Of a DNA stretch of 64,000 nt, positions 16,895-25,544 are shown one piece after another. Numbering within the stretch: position 1 is the stretch's first letter; every line of letters begins with the position of its first letter. The stretch is taken from NCBI GenBank assembly GCA_016125385.1, contig WGLV01000014.1, forward strand, positions 1 through 64,000. Direction: 5' to 3'. This stretch comes from a bacterium (GTDB lineage Bacteria > Hinthialibacterota > Hinthialibacteria > Hinthialibacterales > Hinthialibacteraceae). The notes below the pieces were generated by a model. That model searched no databases, had not been told where the DNA came from, and saw only the letters and a program-made list of their open reading frames with translations. The translations under genes were made by a program, and so were the position numbers.

Positions 16895-18549
16895 TCAATT
16901 CATCGTTGATGAAACTTCTGCGCCTGCGAGCCAAAGGATCTTTCAAGCGGACGTTGCTCGGGCTCCGGTCGCCCAAACGAGCCGTTTTCACCATTATCGC
17001 AGCCCTGATGTTCATGCTGTGGATCATCCCTCAACTCTTCGTCGCATCGCGCCCGCATGAAACCAACGTGGACGCGGTCATCGCGATCATGCCGCTCGGA
17101 ATCATGGGGATCACGCTGTTGAATCTGCTTTCCGCCGCGAAGGACGTGGCGGTGAAGTTTGATCCCAACGAGATCGATTTTCTATTCGCCGGTCCATTCT
17201 CACGCCGCGAGTTGATGGTGTACAAACTGATCGACAAGATGAGAGGCATTTTGTTCAGCTCGTTCATCTTCACGATCATCTCATTTCAATTCATTCATTC
17301 CGGGCCCAAGGTTTTCGGCGGGATGTTTTTGCTGTTTCTGTTTATTACCCTGCTGGATATCGCGGTGGTTCTCTTCAAGCAGAATCTGGATTTTTTTAAA
17401 AAAGCACGCACGGCGTTTTGGATTTTCATCGCGGTTGGGCTGGTTTCATTCGCTGTCAGCGTCATGGGGGCGTCGCCTCCCGAATCGACGATGGATCTGG
17501 TTCGGCGGTTTCATCAGCACTGGTTCGGCGGGCTGGCGCTCGCGCCTTTCAAGCCGTTCACCTACATGATCGCCGCGCAGGCGTTTTTTCCTGACTGGCT
17601 GATGTGGACCGCGTTGTCCGGTCTGATTTGCGCTGCGTTGTTCTGGATCATTCTTTTGCTTGATGAAAATTTCATCGAAGTTTCGCTCAACGCCAGCCGC
17701 CGTTTTCAGGAACGGCGGATGAAGGCGGTCAGCGGTGGCTTTCTGGGCGGACACGCCAAAAACCGCAACGCCGCGCGGCGGGTTCCGCGCTTGCCCTGGT
17801 GGTTTGGCGCGGGCCCCATCGCCTGGCGCCAACTCAACGAAGCGCAACGGAACGCGGGTGCATTGCTTCGCCTGATGATCGTTCCGATCATCGTGATTGC
17901 TTTTTCGCTGTTTCCCTCCATGATGAGAGGAGGCGATCATTTCGATCCGACGCCGGTCGTCGTCGGCGTGGTATCGTTTTTCTCGATTTTTTTCACGCAG
18001 CATATCCGCTTTGACTTCCGCAGCGATGTTGATTCGATGGAGTGGTTCAAGCAATTGCCGATCCATTCGGTTTCCATTTCGCTGGGGCAGTTGATTACGC
18101 CCACGCTGATTCTGTTCGGCATGTTGCTGTTAATCATCAGCACCATGCTGTTGCCGTTCGGACGATTCGATGTCTGGATCGCGATCATGGCGTTTCTGCC
18201 TTCCGGGCTGTTACTTCTGTTTGAAATTGAGAATTTCATCTTTCTGCTGTTCCCTTTCCGCATCGATCCGGTTTCGGGCGCCGATATGCAGTTGATGGGG
18301 CGCATCTATGCGATGTTGTTACTCAAGGTTCTGATCGCCGGATTGTGCGCGGGGGCGGCTGCCGGATTGGGCGCGCTCATCGTGTGGGCGGCGCGGACGT
18401 TGAACCCGGGAGCGATCAATCAGACGGCCGGCTGGTTATTGTTTGGGGGCGTGGCGTGGGGCGTATGTCTGATCTGCAACGCGATCATGCTGCTGGTCGT
18501 GGCGTGGGCGTTCAGGCGATTCGACGTGAGCGCCGACGCACCGGTCTGA
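16891..18549 (+). CDS. ABC exporter permease (ABC_export-like)
   Basis: A 552-residue membrane protein with about ten to twelve helices grouped in two halves around a basic cytoplasmic loop (RRFQERRMKAVSGG, about 270). The N-terminal DPNEIDFLFAGPFSRREL and the later DVDSMEWFKQLPI segments are characteristic of the 'putative ABC exporter' family. It overlaps the ATPase gene by 4 bp, which supports a two-component exporter. The substrate is unknown. Confidence 0.8.
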   Translation: MINSSLMKLLRLRAKGSFKRTLLGLRSPKRAVFTIIAALMFMLWIIPQLFVASRPHETNVDAVIAIMPLGIMGITLLNLLSAAKDVAVKFDPNEIDFLFAGPFSRRELMVYKLIDKMRGILFSSFIFTIISFQFIHSGPKVFGGMFLLFLFITLLDIAVVLFKQNLDFFKKARTAFWIFIAVGLVSFAVSVMGASPPESTMDLVRRFHQHWFGGLALAPFKPFTYMIAAQAFFPDWLMWTALSGLICAALFWIILLLDENFIEVSLNASRRFQERRMKAVSGGFLGGHAKNRNAARRVPRLPWWFGAGPIAWRQLNEAQRNAGALLRLMIVPIIVIAFSLFPSMMRGGDHFDPTPVVVGVVSFFSIFFTQHIRFDFRSDVDSMEWFKQLPIHSVSISLGQLITPTLILFGMLLLIISTMLLPFGRFDVWIAIMAFLPSGLLLLFEIENFIFLLFPFRIDPVSGADMQLMGRIYAMLLLKVLIAGLCAGAAAGLGALIVWAARTLNPGAINQTAGWLLFGGVAWGVCLICNAIMLLVVAWAFRRFDVSADAPV

Positions 18550-18639
18550 TCGTTCCGCATGGATTGGGTTCCTCTTGGCTTTCCGTATCAATCGGCGTAT
18601 TTGTAGAACGTTGTCCAATACGCAAAAGGAGATTGATGA

Positions 18640-19335
18640 ATGCGGTTTCAGACTGTTTTGCTTGCGCTCTTCTGTTTAATGATTCCCGCGATTGATGTGT
18701 ACGCGCAGAATCAGGGACCCGATCGGTGGGAAAACGACATCGCCGCTTTTGAACGGCAGGATCAGCAGAATCCACCACCGGAAAGTCTTGTACTCTTCGT
18801 TGGAAGTTCCAGCATCCGTATCTGGGACCTGGATCGCTGGTTCCCCGAGATCGAGACTCTCAATCGCGGATTCGGCGGTTCGCAAATGGAAGACAGCGTG
18901 TATTTCTTCGACCGGATCGTCAAACCCTACCATCCACGCGCTATCGTTGTATACGCGGGCGACAATGACATCGCGGCCGGCAAAACGCCCGACCAGGTTT
19001 ATGCGGATTTTCAAGCGTTCGTCGGGAAGAAGCGTGAAGCGATGGGAGGGATCTCCGTCCTGTACATCGCGGTTAAACCCAGCATCGCCAGATGGAATCT
19101 GATCGACGCCGTGCGCGAAACCAATCGGAAAATCGCCGCGTACGCGGATGAAAATTCCGATCTGTATTTCATTGACATCGACGCTCCCATGATCGGCGAG
19201 GATGGGACGCCTCGAAAAGAATTGTTTAAAGACGACGGGCTGCATCTCAACGATCAGGGGTATGAGATATGGACCTCGATCGTGAAAGCCACTTTGTTTC
19301 CATTATTGAAGATTGAAACCGAGCTGCAGCAATAG
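18640..19335 (+). CDS. secreted SGNH/GDSL-type hydrolase
   Basis: A 231-residue exported protein (signal peptide to about residue 22, AYAQ-type cleavage). Block I FVGSSSIR at 53-60 supplies the nucleophile serine, block II is RGFGGS, block III is GDNDIAAG, and block V is DGLHLNDQGY with the catalytic Asp/His. These enzymes deacylate sugars or lipids. AAAAGGAG about 10 bases upstream supports ATG 18640. It is followed by a strong terminator. Confidence 0.85.
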   Translation: MRFQTVLLALFCLMIPAIDVYAQNQGPDRWENDIAAFERQDQQNPPPESLVLFVGSSSIRIWDLDRWFPEIETLNRGFGGSQMEDSVYFFDRIVKPYHPRAIVVYAGDNDIAAGKTPDQVYADFQAFVGKKREAMGGISVLYIAVKPSIARWNLIDAVRETNRKIAAYADENSDLYFIDIDAPMIGEDGTPRKELFKDDGLHLNDQGYEIWTSIVKATLFPLLKIETELQQ

Positions 19336-19388
19336 GATGATCCTCACCACTGCGAATTGAATTCATCACATCAAGCGACCTGACATCA

Positions 19389-19425
19389 AGCGCCTCGGCT
19401 CAACTCCACCGCCGAGGCGCTTTTT
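19389..19425 (+). terminator. rho-independent terminator after the GDSL gene
   Basis: A perfect 11-bp stem AGCGCCTCGGC/GCCGAGGCGCT with an 11-base loop and TTTTT. Confidence 0.9.
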
Positions 19426-19815
19426 ATGTGAAAAAAGCGTGCAATTCTTGATTCGGCAATTTCTTCTCTTAAATGAAAAATCGCAAAACAGGCTGGAATC
19501 ATTCACCGCCACTACCAATTTAGCGGCGGAGGTGTAATAATGCCTATGTGCGCTTATGCGCATAAATTATAAGTTTTATTAACCAAGTATGAGAGTGGAA
19601 AAAAACGCATTTGAGATCTATTGATGTTAGCGTGTATTGTAAGTTTATTAAAATGATTAATTGAATTGATGTTGTCGTCTATTGGAATATGTTTTTCTTT
19701 ATGTATGGTAATGTGAGCATGTTATGTGTTTTGTTTGATGATGCAATCATGATTAAACTTATATTATTCAGTAAGTATTTCGTATATTTTTTATTTGAAA
19801 AAGTGAGATTTTCAA

Positions 19816-19844
19816 TTGATATGAATTCATAGCTATTATAGAAT
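19816..19844 (+). promoter_or_regulatory. promoter of the ArsR-family gene
   Basis: TTGATA (19816-19821) and TAGAAT (19839-19844) are each one base from consensus with an ideal 17-base spacer. Transcription would start near 19851, 17 bases before the ATG. Confidence 0.6.
19820..19831. promoter_or_regulatory. palindrome overlapping the arsR promoter, candidate operator
   Basis: TATGAATTCATA is a perfect 12-bp palindrome lying from the end of the -35 box into the spacer. ArsR repressors typically bind such AT-rich dyads and regulate themselves. Its use as an operator is inference. Confidence 0.42.
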
Positions 19845-19867
19845 TAAGCTAACATGAGGTTAACGGA

Positions 19868-20230
19868 ATGTCTAACATGGAAACCACATCAACCGAAATC
19901 GCCAACCCCGAATTCCGCCGTCTTCTGGCCGACCGAATCCGTGCCCTCGCTGACCCGACCCGCATTCACCTTCTTCATTGTCTTATGCAGGAGGAATGCT
20001 GTGTGCGGGAACTGGCCGCGCAGGTAGGTAAAAGCCAGGCGACCGTCTCCAAACACCTCGCCATATTATTCCGTCATGGGTACGTCGCCCAACGCAAAGA
20101 CGGAGTCCAGACCTTTTACCGGGTGGAGGGAGAAGGGCTCAATTTTTTTTGTCAGTATATGTGCGGCTCACTGAAAGAGCACTTGAAGAAAATGGCCGTG
20201 TATGGCCTGGAGCCGGTTTTTAGAGGCTGA
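19868..20230 (+). CDS. ArsR/SmtB-family transcriptional regulator
   Basis: A 120-residue winged-helix repressor. LADPTRIHLLHCL (28-40), the recognition region VRELAAQVGKSQATVSKHL and the wing VAQRKDGVQTFYRV are canonical. Cysteines C44/C45 occupy the ELCVCDL-like metal site of alpha-3, and C95 and C99 lie in the last helix; C38 is also close. This suggests metal, metalloid or thiol-redox sensing, but the ligand is not determinable. GAGGT about 7 bases before ATG 19868 is the ribosome site. It has its own promoter and terminator and lies immediately upstream of the multiheme cytochrome region, so control of that region is possible but unproven. Confidence 0.9.
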   Translation: MSNMETTSTEIANPEFRRLLADRIRALADPTRIHLLHCLMQEECCVRELAAQVGKSQATVSKHLAILFRHGYVAQRKDGVQTFYRVEGEGLNFFCQYMCGSLKEHLKKMAVYGLEPVFRG

Positions 20231-20316
20231 GTGCGGTTTGGCTCAGGAGGCGCCCCGTCGGCGTATGTAGAAAAGCCTTCCATCGCGAGAAGGAAAGTGG
20301 TGATTTTTGTATGACC

Positions 20317-20355
20317 AATCTCCCCGGGACGTCCGTGCGTCCGGGGAGATTTTTA
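20317..20355 (+). terminator. rho-independent terminator after the ArsR gene
   Basis: Stem AATCTCCCCGG (20317-20327) pairs with CCGGGGAGATT (20341-20351), with further ACG/CGT pairing in the loop, followed by Ts. Confidence 0.92.
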
Positions 20356-20422
20356 TTAACGCAGGATTGACTGTACTCACGTTATTTTGCATTGTTCATT
20401 CATGCCGATCAGGAGTGATATC

Positions 20423-22108
20423 ATGAAATGTTCTATATGTTCGACGATGCTGACTTTTCTTTTAACCACAGCATGGCTGTGTGTGATCTCATCGCCGGGT
20501 TTAACACAAACTCTGCCGTTCGCCTCCGGCGATCTGATGGCGGGGTCAGGTAACTGTGCGTTATGCCATGACAATCTGGCCGATCAGACCGGAGCGGATG
20601 TATCCATTGGCGGGCAGTGGCGATCGACCATGATGGCCAACAGCGCGCGGGATCCTTTTTTTATCGCGAAAGTGAGCACCGAGATCGAACGATACCCCGC
20701 GCTGTCGTCCATTATTCAGGACAAGTGCGCCAATTGCCACATGGGTCTGGCTCATGTCGAGGCTCAGGCCAAGGGAGAATCAACGCTGATGTTCGGCGAC
20801 GGATTCACCAATCCCGCTAATTCGTATCACGCTCTGGCGATGGACGGGGTTTCCTGCACGCTCTGCCACCAGATTGAAAACGAAGGCCTCGGAGAGCCGG
20901 AAACTTTCAGCGGACATTACCCTATCGATCGGGAAACCGCCAAACCCGATCGGATCGTCTATGGACCCTATGGGAATTCGCTTCTGAATCCGATGCAGTC
21001 GGCAAGCGGTTATCGCCCTGAGCACGGCGAACACCTCACGGAATCGAAGTTATGCTCTACCTGTCACACGCTTTATACGCCCACGGTGAACGATGAAGGA
21101 GAAATCGTGGGCGAGTTTCCGGAGCAGATGGTCTATCTGGAATGGCAACACAGCGCGTTCGCGGACGGAGGCGATGACGACCGTACCTGTCAGCAATGCC
21201 ACATGCCCGCCGCGCCGGGCGGTGTGAAGATTTCATCCATTCCTCCCAACCTTTCGCCGCGTGAACCGTTCGCACAACATCATTTCGTGGGGGGTAACGT
21301 CTTCATGCTGCGCGTGCTGCGCGATAACGCGGATGAGCTGGGCGTTACCGCGACCACGGCGCAATTCGACGCGACCATCAACCGCGCTTTGAGCCACATG
21401 GAGAATCTGGGAGCCAAACTTGTCATTCTCGACGCCAGCGCGCCGGCAGGGCGGTTAAACGCGAACCTATCTGTAACGAATGCCGCGGGGCACAAGTTTC
21501 CCGCCGGTTTTCCGTCTCGCCGCGCGTGGATTCACTTTCAGGTTGAGGACGCCAACGGTGCCATGGTGTTTGAATCGGGGCGTCTGATGGACGACGGGAG
21601 TATTGAAGGCGTCGACTCGGACGCCGATGAGACGCGTGTTGAGCCTCACTATGAGACGATTAACTCGCCGGAACAGGTTCAGGTGTATGAGGCGTCGTTG
21701 ATGGATGTGAATGGGGAAGTTACCACCACGCTGTTGCGCGCGGCGGGGTATCTAAAAGACAACCGGTTGCTTCCACGCGGATTCGACAAAGCGACGGCGG
21801 AAAGCGATATAGAGGTTGCCGGCGGCGCCCGGCAGGATGCGGATTTCATCGGCGGGGGAGACGTGATTCGCTATAGCGTGGACGTATCCGCGTACGCGGG
21901 GCCGTTTACGGTGCGGGCGGAATTGATGCTTCAGTCGATATCGCATCCCTTCACTCGCGATTTGCGCCAGGCATCCACGGAGGAGGCCCGGCGCTTCATG
22001 TCGTACTATGACCAGCAAGAGGACAGTGCGGTGATCTGCTCCAGCGCGATGCTTGAAAGAGTTGAAAAGACCACTGCGATTGAAGATTGGGAACTGTACA
22101 GGGATTAA
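20423..22108 (+). CDS. exported pentaheme cytochrome c with C-terminal beta domain
   Basis: A 561-residue periplasmic or secreted protein with a signal peptide (residues 1-30). Five c-type heme motifs occur in the first half: CALCH, CANCH, CTLCH, CSTCH and CQQCH. A beta-sandwich region then opens with LSVTNAAGHKFPAGFPSRR, a signature of large multiheme cytochromes of anaerobic respirers. The start at ATG 20423 is set by AGGAGTG at 20411; an earlier TTG at 20387 would overlap little and has no such site. It is a single gene bounded by terminators and convergent with the minus cytochrome operon. A reductase or electron-transfer role is inferred from heme content; the substrate is unknown. Confidence 0.85.
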   Translation: MKCSICSTMLTFLLTTAWLCVISSPGLTQTLPFASGDLMAGSGNCALCHDNLADQTGADVSIGGQWRSTMMANSARDPFFIAKVSTEIERYPALSSIIQDKCANCHMGLAHVEAQAKGESTLMFGDGFTNPANSYHALAMDGVSCTLCHQIENEGLGEPETFSGHYPIDRETAKPDRIVYGPYGNSLLNPMQSASGYRPEHGEHLTESKLCSTCHTLYTPTVNDEGEIVGEFPEQMVYLEWQHSAFADGGDDDRTCQQCHMPAAPGGVKISSIPPNLSPREPFAQHHFVGGNVFMLRVLRDNADELGVTATTAQFDATINRALSHMENLGAKLVILDASAPAGRLNANLSVTNAAGHKFPAGFPSRRAWIHFQVEDANGAMVFESGRLMDDGSIEGVDSDADETRVEPHYETINSPEQVQVYEASLMDVNGEVTTTLLRAAGYLKDNRLLPRGFDKATAESDIEVAGGARQDADFIGGGDVIRYSVDVSAYAGPFTVRAELMLQSISHPFTRDLRQASTEEARRFMSYYDQQEDSAVICSSAMLERVEKTTAIEDWELYRD

Positions 22109-22130
22109 TTCAATCCATGTTTTCCGTCAT

Positions 22131-22162
22131 AAAAAAAGCCCCGCGATTTTGCGGGGCTTTTT
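22131..22162. terminator. bidirectional terminator between cytochrome genes
   Basis: AAAAGCCCCGC/GCGGGGCTTTT form an 11-bp perfect stem around GATTTT, with an A-run on the left and a T-run on the right, between two convergent genes. Confidence 0.93.
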
Positions 22163-22179
22163 CGTGTTGGATGGATTGG

Positions 22180-23349
22180 CTATTCGCTCGCCGTGAATCC
22201 TTTTTTCGGATCATACGAGCGGCCATCGTCATGACAGCCCGCGCACGAGGCGGTTACTTTGCCGCTGCTGGCGATGAGCATGCCGTCTTTCTCCGTCATT
22301 GAATCTTCATGGCAATCGGTACAACCGGCTTCGACGTGAACTTCATCAAGCGCAACGCCGGTCAGGGCATGGTTGAAGCCTTCCGCTTTCCAGCCGCTTG
22401 CGTGACACGCCGTGCAGGACGGGTTGAGTTTGGTGAAGGCGCCGCTGGTGGTGTGGCAATCGCGGCAGTGCAGCGCCTGATGAAACGGCTTCAGAACGAA
22501 GTCGACGCGCTTTTCATGGACGAACACATCGTCTTCGGAACGGCCGTGACAATGCTCGCAATCGTCGTCGCCGTGGCATACGAAACAGCGGTCATGCATC
22601 TGGTCAGGCGTCAAGTCGCCCATCGGTTTGATTTCGGTTTTCGTCGGATCGTGGCATGCGTCGCACCCCTGATCGGCGTGGCAGTCGCCGCAGTTACGGT
22701 CATAGCGGTATGCGTGTGTTTTGTGATGGAACGGAACCGGTTCGACGTCTTCGGATTTATATACGATCAGCTCGCGGAAGGGTACGACCTTGTACTTTTT
22801 TTCGTATGCCGCCTGAGTCGCGGTTCCATTGAGTTTACCGCCGGCCTTTTTTTCATGACAGAAAACGCATTCGGTGTTCGGGTCCCATTGAGTGTGGCAC
22901 CCGATGCACTGGCGGTGATAGGCGCCCTTTAAACCGGGCTGTTTGAGATTTTCATGGATAATGTCCTTGGGGTGGCAGGACGCGCACGCCGCCGGTTGAG
23001 GGCTTTCTTCATTGTAATGATGGCACATCTGGCAGCCCTGCGCCGTGCTCGACATGTGTGCGTGAGTTTCGTGATTGAACAAAACCGGCACGTAAAGGTC
23101 TTCCACATCCTGCAGCTGGTTGAGCTCGACCATTTTCGGCCCCATTTTGGAGAGAGGTAGCACCTCGCTCTTCAGCCTGGGGCAGGGGAGCAGGCAGGGA
23201 TCGTCTTTGGTGGGATTCAGGCACTTGTGACAGAACGTACAATCGACCTGCACGCCCGGATGAGGCGATTGCGTCGCCTCGGGAGCGCTTGAGGCCGAGA
23301 GCGCGAACGATGCGATCAGAGCGATCGCCGCGATGCGAAAGCGAATCAT
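22180..23349 (-). CDS. periplasmic 13-heme cytochrome c (c3/HmcA-like)
   Basis: A 389-residue exported protein with signal peptide (residues 1-22). Thirteen CxxCH motifs are spread along its length, from CTFCH near residue 37 to CAGCH near the end. Many lone histidines (FNHETHAH, PFHHKTHAY, PFHQALH) are placed as distal ligands, as in cytochrome c3/HmcA families. It is the last gene of the operon after the 11-heme/cytochrome b and Fe-S/NrfD genes, and AGGAGA precedes its start. By analogy with Hmc and Qrc complexes it would exchange electrons between the membrane complex and other periplasmic carriers. Confidence 0.88.
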   Translation of the reverse strand: MIRFRIAAIALIASFALSASSAPEATQSPHPGVQVDCTFCHKCLNPTKDDPCLLPCPRLKSEVLPLSKMGPKMVELNQLQDVEDLYVPVLFNHETHAHMSSTAQGCQMCHHYNEESPQPAACASCHPKDIIHENLKQPGLKGAYHRQCIGCHTQWDPNTECVFCHEKKAGGKLNGTATQAAYEKKYKVVPFRELIVYKSEDVEPVPFHHKTHAYRYDRNCGDCHADQGCDACHDPTKTEIKPMGDLTPDQMHDRCFVCHGDDDCEHCHGRSEDDVFVHEKRVDFVLKPFHQALHCRDCHTTSGAFTKLNPSCTACHASGWKAEGFNHALTGVALDEVHVEAGCTDCHEDSMTEKDGMLIASSGKVTASCAGCHDDGRSYDPKKGFTASE

Positions 23350-23369
23350 GATGTGTTCTCCTGTTGGAC

Positions 23370-25499
23370 TCAGCCTTGTTGTTTTTCCGGCGCGGGCAGG
23401 ACTGGGAATACCGTCACCGCCAACCGGTACATCAGAACCAGCGTCGAGATAAGCCCCGCCGTTACGGCGATCTCCATCAAACTGGGGAAATAGCGCTGGG
23501 TTTCATACACGGGGTGGAACGCGGTCAGAAAGACGTTGATACGGTTGAGCATCACGCCGCCCACGATCAACGCCGCCGCCGTGAACAGCAACGCGGGCGA
23601 TTTTCGCACGGTACGGGTGCAGAGCATGACGAAGGGCAGAACCACGCCACCGATCAACTCGACGAGGAACCAGTTGGATTCGGCCGATCCGTTCCATAAC
23701 AGCGGAACCGCGTCGCGAATCACCAGATCGCCGATCTTGAAAGCAAGATAAACCGCCAACAGCACCGCTGCGATTTTGGAGAGCGGCGCCAGCAGTTCCA
23801 TTTCCGGCTTGCGGCCCAATGATTTTGAAGCCCACATCGATTCGAACACCACCATCGGAAAGCCAACGGCGAAAGCCGACAGAAGGAACAGCAGCGGCAG
23901 AACCGGCGTATACCACAGCGGGTGAACCTTGCCCGGCGCGATCACCATCAATGCGCCCAGCGACGACTGGTGCATACAGGAGAGCATGACGCCCGCGATG
24001 ATAAAGATCCACATGACTTTGGGCAGGGTTGCGTCGGCGATGGAGAGCAGCGTTTCAGCCAGCCCGTTCAACGCCTTTAACGGCCCCGGCAACGCGACGC
24101 GGCCCTTAAAGCGCTCAACCGCGATAGGCAGGAATTCGATGTACAGAACGGTCAGATAAAACGATACGCACATGCCTACTTCAAACAGCACGGAATGGCC
24201 CGACCACATCCACGGCATCATGGGATGCCAGACGTTGTAATAGCGCCCGAGGTCGGCGGTTAAACCGATGACCACGAAGGTATAGCCCAGCACCGCTGTG
24301 AGAAGCGCGGGGCGTACCAGCGGGTGGTATTTTTCCTGATGAAAGATGTGAACCAGCGCGGCGGTTGTGAATCCGCCAGCCGCCAGCGCGACGCCGGTGG
24401 CGACGTCGATGGCGATCCATATGCCCCACGGGAACTGGTCGCTCAGATTGGTGGCGGCGCCGATGCCGAAGATGAAACGATACGCCGCCGCGCCCGCGCC
24501 GACGAGGGCGATCGCGATCAGCAGCAGAACGCCGGGCGTGAAGAACGGTTTGGCGACCGGTTCCGGATCGGGGTGATGATGAGCTTGACTTGGATTATGG
24601 TTTTTAACGGGCGCTTCTTCCGCGCCGTCTTCTTCCTCAGGCTTGCCCAGGCTCATAATCAGCCCGAGTACGCCGAACAGGGCCGCGGGAGGCACGAACC
24701 AGCGGAAGATGCCATGCTGCATTTTTTCGGTGCGCAACGAGGGCGCGACCGCCGCTACCGTGGGGAGGTGAAGTTCTTCAAAGGGTTTGTTGGAGACATA
24801 CAACCACGATGTGCCGCCGGCTTCATGTTCGCCGTATACTTTATTGACATACTGATCCGGCTCGGCGCCGATCTTTCCATGAGCCAGGGTCAGCAGGTCT
24901 TTTTTCTTGCCGAATGTCAGGCATTGCGGCGGGCATACCTCCACGCAGGCCGGAACGCCGCCGTCCTTGATGCGGTCATAGCACAGGTTGCACTTCTGCA
25001 CCTTGGGCGCCAGCGGTTCATTGTATTGATAGGCGGGTATCTGAAAGGGGCAGGCCACCATACAGTAGCGGCATCCCATGCAGCGATCGGGGTCGTAGAT
25101 CACCGCGCCGGTTTCCGTCTTGGTGAAAGCAGTGACGAGGCAGGCTGAATAACACGCCGGTTCATCACAATGAAAACACTGGTATTTCACAAAGACGGGT
25201 TTTTCGCTGCCTTCCGGCGGATCGGTTTTGTTAACGACGGTGTAGTGACCGCCGTCGGGCCGCCGGAAGAGGTCGAATACTTCCTTCTCTTCAAATGAGG
25301 CCAGCGTCTGGGTTGGAAGATGATTGGATTCATTGCAGGCCCATTCGCACTTTCTGCATCCGATGCACTGGCTGACATCGGTCAGGACGCCGAACGCGTC
25401 GCCTGAATCCCCCCTGGTTTCGGAAGCGAAAAGAGGGCCGCCCGCCACGCAGGTAGCCCCCATTGTCGCCGCCGTCTGAAAGAAACTTCGTCGATCCAT
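23370..25499 (-). CDS. HybA-HybB-like fusion: Tat-exported four-cluster Fe-S protein joined to NrfD membrane subunit
   Basis: A 709-residue fusion. A twin-arginine signal (MDRRSFFQTA) is followed by a ferredoxin-like part (residues about 35-220) with sixteen cluster cysteines in four sets: CIGCRKCEWAC, CFHCDEPACYSAC, CMGCRYCMVAC and CNLCYDR...CVEVC. After a HybA-like membrane anchor (about 270-290) comes an NrfD/PsrC/HybB domain with roughly ten helices. Such modules pass electrons between quinone and periplasmic redox proteins. HybA and HybB are normally separate genes. ATG 25499 is used (GGGAG upstream, Tat motif at once); a GTG at 25517 is possible. It lies 20 bp before the 13-heme cytochrome gene and 45 bp after the upstream gene. 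Confidence 0.88.
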   Translation of the reverse strand: MDRRSFFQTAATMGATCVAGGPLFASETRGDSGDAFGVLTDVSQCIGCRKCEWACNESNHLPTQTLASFEEKEVFDLFRRPDGGHYTVVNKTDPPEGSEKPVFVKYQCFHCDEPACYSACLVTAFTKTETGAVIYDPDRCMGCRYCMVACPFQIPAYQYNEPLAPKVQKCNLCYDRIKDGGVPACVEVCPPQCLTFGKKKDLLTLAHGKIGAEPDQYVNKVYGEHEAGGTSWLYVSNKPFEELHLPTVAAVAPSLRTEKMQHGIFRWFVPPAALFGVLGLIMSLGKPEEEDGAEEAPVKNHNPSQAHHHPDPEPVAKPFFTPGVLLLIAIALVGAGAAAYRFIFGIGAATNLSDQFPWGIWIAIDVATGVALAAGGFTTAALVHIFHQEKYHPLVRPALLTAVLGYTFVVIGLTADLGRYYNVWHPMMPWMWSGHSVLFEVGMCVSFYLTVLYIEFLPIAVERFKGRVALPGPLKALNGLAETLLSIADATLPKVMWIFIIAGVMLSCMHQSSLGALMVIAPGKVHPLWYTPVLPLLFLLSAFAVGFPMVVFESMWASKSLGRKPEMELLAPLSKIAAVLLAVYLAFKIGDLVIRDAVPLLWNGSAESNWFLVELIGGVVLPFVMLCTRTVRKSPALLFTAAALIVGGVMLNRINVFLTAFHPVYETQRYFPSLMEIAVTAGLISTLVLMYRLAVTVFPVLPAPEKQQG

Positions 25500-25544
25500 T
25501 TTGCCGCTCCCGTCCACTTCGGGGCGGCGAAGAGTCGTACTATT

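Larger units (their letters stand above)
19336..19867. other. 532-bp intergenic region, mostly AT-rich
   Basis: It contains the GDSL-gene terminator (19389-19425), then about 390 AT-rich bases without a credible gene, ending in the arsR-type promoter and palindrome at 19816-19844. No RNA gene was recognised. Confidence 0.6.

Noticed and set aside
19366-19563. A 65-residue minus-strand frame in the AT-rich spacer
   Set aside because: It runs through the GDSL terminator hairpin and has no recognisable features.
22309-22932. A 207-residue plus-strand frame opposite the 13-heme cytochrome
   Set aside because: It is the complement of the heme-rich gene, whose thirteen CxxCH motifs are decisive.
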